Shown here piece after piece: positions 62,837 to 64,000 of a DNA stretch of 64,000 nucleotides; the first letter of the stretch is position 1, and every line of letters begins with the position of its first letter. The notes beneath the pieces are model-generated. The model did not search any database and was not told the DNA's origin. It was given only the letters and a program-made list of their open reading frames with translations. The position numbers and the translations under genes were made by a program. Source of the stretch: Mycobacterium sp. MFM001 (GTDB taxonomy: Bacteria > Actinomycetota > Actinomycetes > Mycobacteriales > Mycobacteriaceae); assembly GCF_003402475.1 (NCBI RefSeq), contig NZ_BFAB01000002.1, forward strand, positions 186,001 to 250,000. Reading direction: 5' to 3'.

Positions 62837-64000
62837 ACCTCGCCGCGCTGCTCGCCGATGTTCCCGACGTCGCGGTGCACACCCTGGCCGCTGATGTGTC
62901 ACGCACTGAGCTCACTGCGAGCGCCGAGTGTCTCGGCGCGGCTCTGACGGCGGCTGGGCTGAAAACCGGCCAGGTAGTCGCGGCCATGCTGCCCAACGAC
63001 GCCTCGGCGATCGCGGCGTTGTTCGGCACTTGGCGCGCCGGTGGCGTCTACACGCCGTTGAACCCCCGAGCAGCAGATCCCGAATTGGTCTCTCAGATGG
63101 CGACGCTTCGACCCGTCGCCGTTGTCACCACTAGCGAATTGTCTTCGCGGTTCGCAGAGTTCGGGTTGCCCGTGCTGACATGCACGGGTCTTTCGTGGAC
63201 GGCGACCACCGGCGGGCAGCCGCCCAGCGACCCCCGGGAGTACGACCCCGATGTTGCGCTCCTGCAATTCACGTCGGGCACTACCGGTCCACCGAAACCG
63301 GTGCCGCTGCGCCATGCCACGGTGCTGGACTTGATCGATCGACTGCTCGCCAAACTGCGCGGCACCAAGAGAGCTGGCGGCGCCAGACCGAACCGCCCAC
63401 CGATGCCCAACCTGGTGCCGTTATCACTGTCGTTATGGGCGGGTATCTACCAGGTGCTGTTCGCCTTCCGTGCCGGCTCGGGCGTCGTACTCATGGATCG
63501 GTTCTCGCCAGCGGACTTCGCGGCGCTGGTCTCCCGGCACCAGTTGCGTTCCACGGTGCTGCCGCCGGCGGCGCTGACCATGGTTCTGCACGACGACTCG
63601 GTCACGGATCTGTCGCCGCTGAAGATCGTGCGATCCATCACCGCTCCCCTGTCGCCGGTACAGGCGGCTCAGTTCCGGGACAAGTTCGGCGTGATCGTGC
63701 TCAACTCCTACGGCCAAACCGAACTCGGCGGCGAAGTCGTTGGATGGTCTGCCGCCGACGCCCGCGAGTGGGGCGAAACAAAGCTCGGCTCTGTCGGGCG
63801 CCCGCTGCCCGGCATCGACGTCTCGATCGTCGACGACGAAGTGATGGTCCGCACGCCGACCACGGCCGCCCGCAAGATCGACCCCGCGTTTCTCGACAGG
63901 CTGACCGACGACGGCTGGTTCCACACCGGCGACTTGGGGTGGTTCGACGACGACGGATTCTTGTGGCTCGACGGTCGGGTGTCGGACATGATCAACCGCG
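62833..64000 (+). CDS. AMP-forming acyl-CoA synthetase/ligase, partial (runs off the right edge)
   Basis: The first 389 residues of an ANL-superfamily ligase. Adenylation motifs: FTSGTTGPPKPVPL (P-loop, about residue 150), NSYGQTELGGEV and DGWFHTGDLGWFDDDGFLWL. It would activate a carboxylic acid as its CoA thioester through an acyl-adenylate. Being at the end of the long plus-strand operon, it is the most likely entry step of the catabolic pathway. GTG start 62833 overlaps the preceding stop. The C-terminal lid domain is outside the window. The N-terminus is short, without a fatty-acyl linker typical of FadD proteins, suggesting a small or cyclic acid. Confidence 0.92.
   Translation, partial: MNLAALLADVPDVAVHTLAADVSRTELTASAECLGAALTAAGLKTGQVVAAMLPNDASAIAALFGTWRAGGVYTPLNPRAADPELVSQMATLRPVAVVTTSELSSRFAEFGLPVLTCTGLSWTATTGGQPPSDPREYDPDVALLQFTSGTTGPPKPVPLRHATVLDLIDRLLAKLRGTKRAGGARPNRPPMPNLVPLSLSLWAGIYQVLFAFRAGSGVVLMDRFSPADFAALVSRHQLRSTVLPPAALTMVLHDDSVTDLSPLKIVRSITAPLSPVQAAQFRDKFGVIVLNSYGQTELGGEVVGWSAADAREWGETKLGSVGRPLPGIDVSIVDDEVMVRTPTTAARKIDPAFLDRLTDDGWFHTGDLGWFDDDGFLWLDGRVSDMINR

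Overview
The window is actinobacterial and almost certainly from a Mycobacterium. It has high-GC codon use and many GTG/TTG starts and 4-bp stop/start overlaps. It encodes lineage-typical proteins: a PimE polyprenol-phosphomannose mannosyltransferase, an MmpL transporter, MutT2, an alpha-methylacyl-CoA racemase, an F420-type Rv1155 protein and a ScfR/PrpR regulator. From memory of the M. tuberculosis H37Rv map, about 0-41.8 kb is collinear, in reverse orientation, with Rv1129c-Rv1161. Several blocks are inserted relative to that map.

Layout. The left edge holds the 5' end of narG (nitrate reductase). It is followed by an inserted amine oxidase / saccharopine-dehydrogenase-like pair with a divergent TetR (1.2-4.9 kb). 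The conserved core then runs mutT2, phhB, pimE, two secreted Pro/Ala-rich proteins, a HhH-GPD protein, an accessory patch with a frameshifted gene (9.5-11.4 kb), Rv1155, a DUF1697 protein, an O-methyltransferase, GntR and a sirtuin (11.4-14.6 kb). Next come an operon mmpL13-tetR-methyltransferase (14.6-18.2 kb), a nitronate monooxygenase-SDR pair with mcr (18.7-21.6 kb), echA, and a CPBP protease/epimerase pair. At 24.4-27.1 kb a three-gene operon encodes a type III polyketide synthase, an ICMT-family methyltransferase and a flavoprotein; it resembles the srsABC phenolic-lipid operon of Streptomyces. After a thiolase/crotonase pair comes a cobalamin riboswitch in front of metE (29.8-32.4 kb), then membrane and DCC proteins, an acyl-CoA dehydrogenase/TetR pair, and the methylcitrate locus prpDBC with divergent prpR (36.8-41.8 kb).

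The right third (41.8-64 kb) is a large accessory catabolic locus. It holds a CoA ligase, two acyl-CoA dehydrogenases, six crotonases, an MFE-2-like SDR, a MaoC-like protein, hot-dog thioesterases, a Cys-less thiolase with a DUF35 partner (probable retro-aldolase), two PF04909 amidohydrolases, a 2-hydroxyacid dehydrogenase, an Fe(II)/2OG-type oxygenase, an HpcH/HpaI aldolase, a DapB-like oxidoreductase, a nitroreductase and one TetR regulator. A recurring dyad, GAGAA-N6-TTCTC and variants, lies in seven of its promoter regions. This makes it look like one TetR-controlled regulon for CoA-dependent breakdown of an unidentified branched or cyclic acid. This locus and the type III PKS operon are the strongest candidates for under-described biology.

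No rRNA, tRNA, CRISPR array, transposase or phage integrase was recognised.
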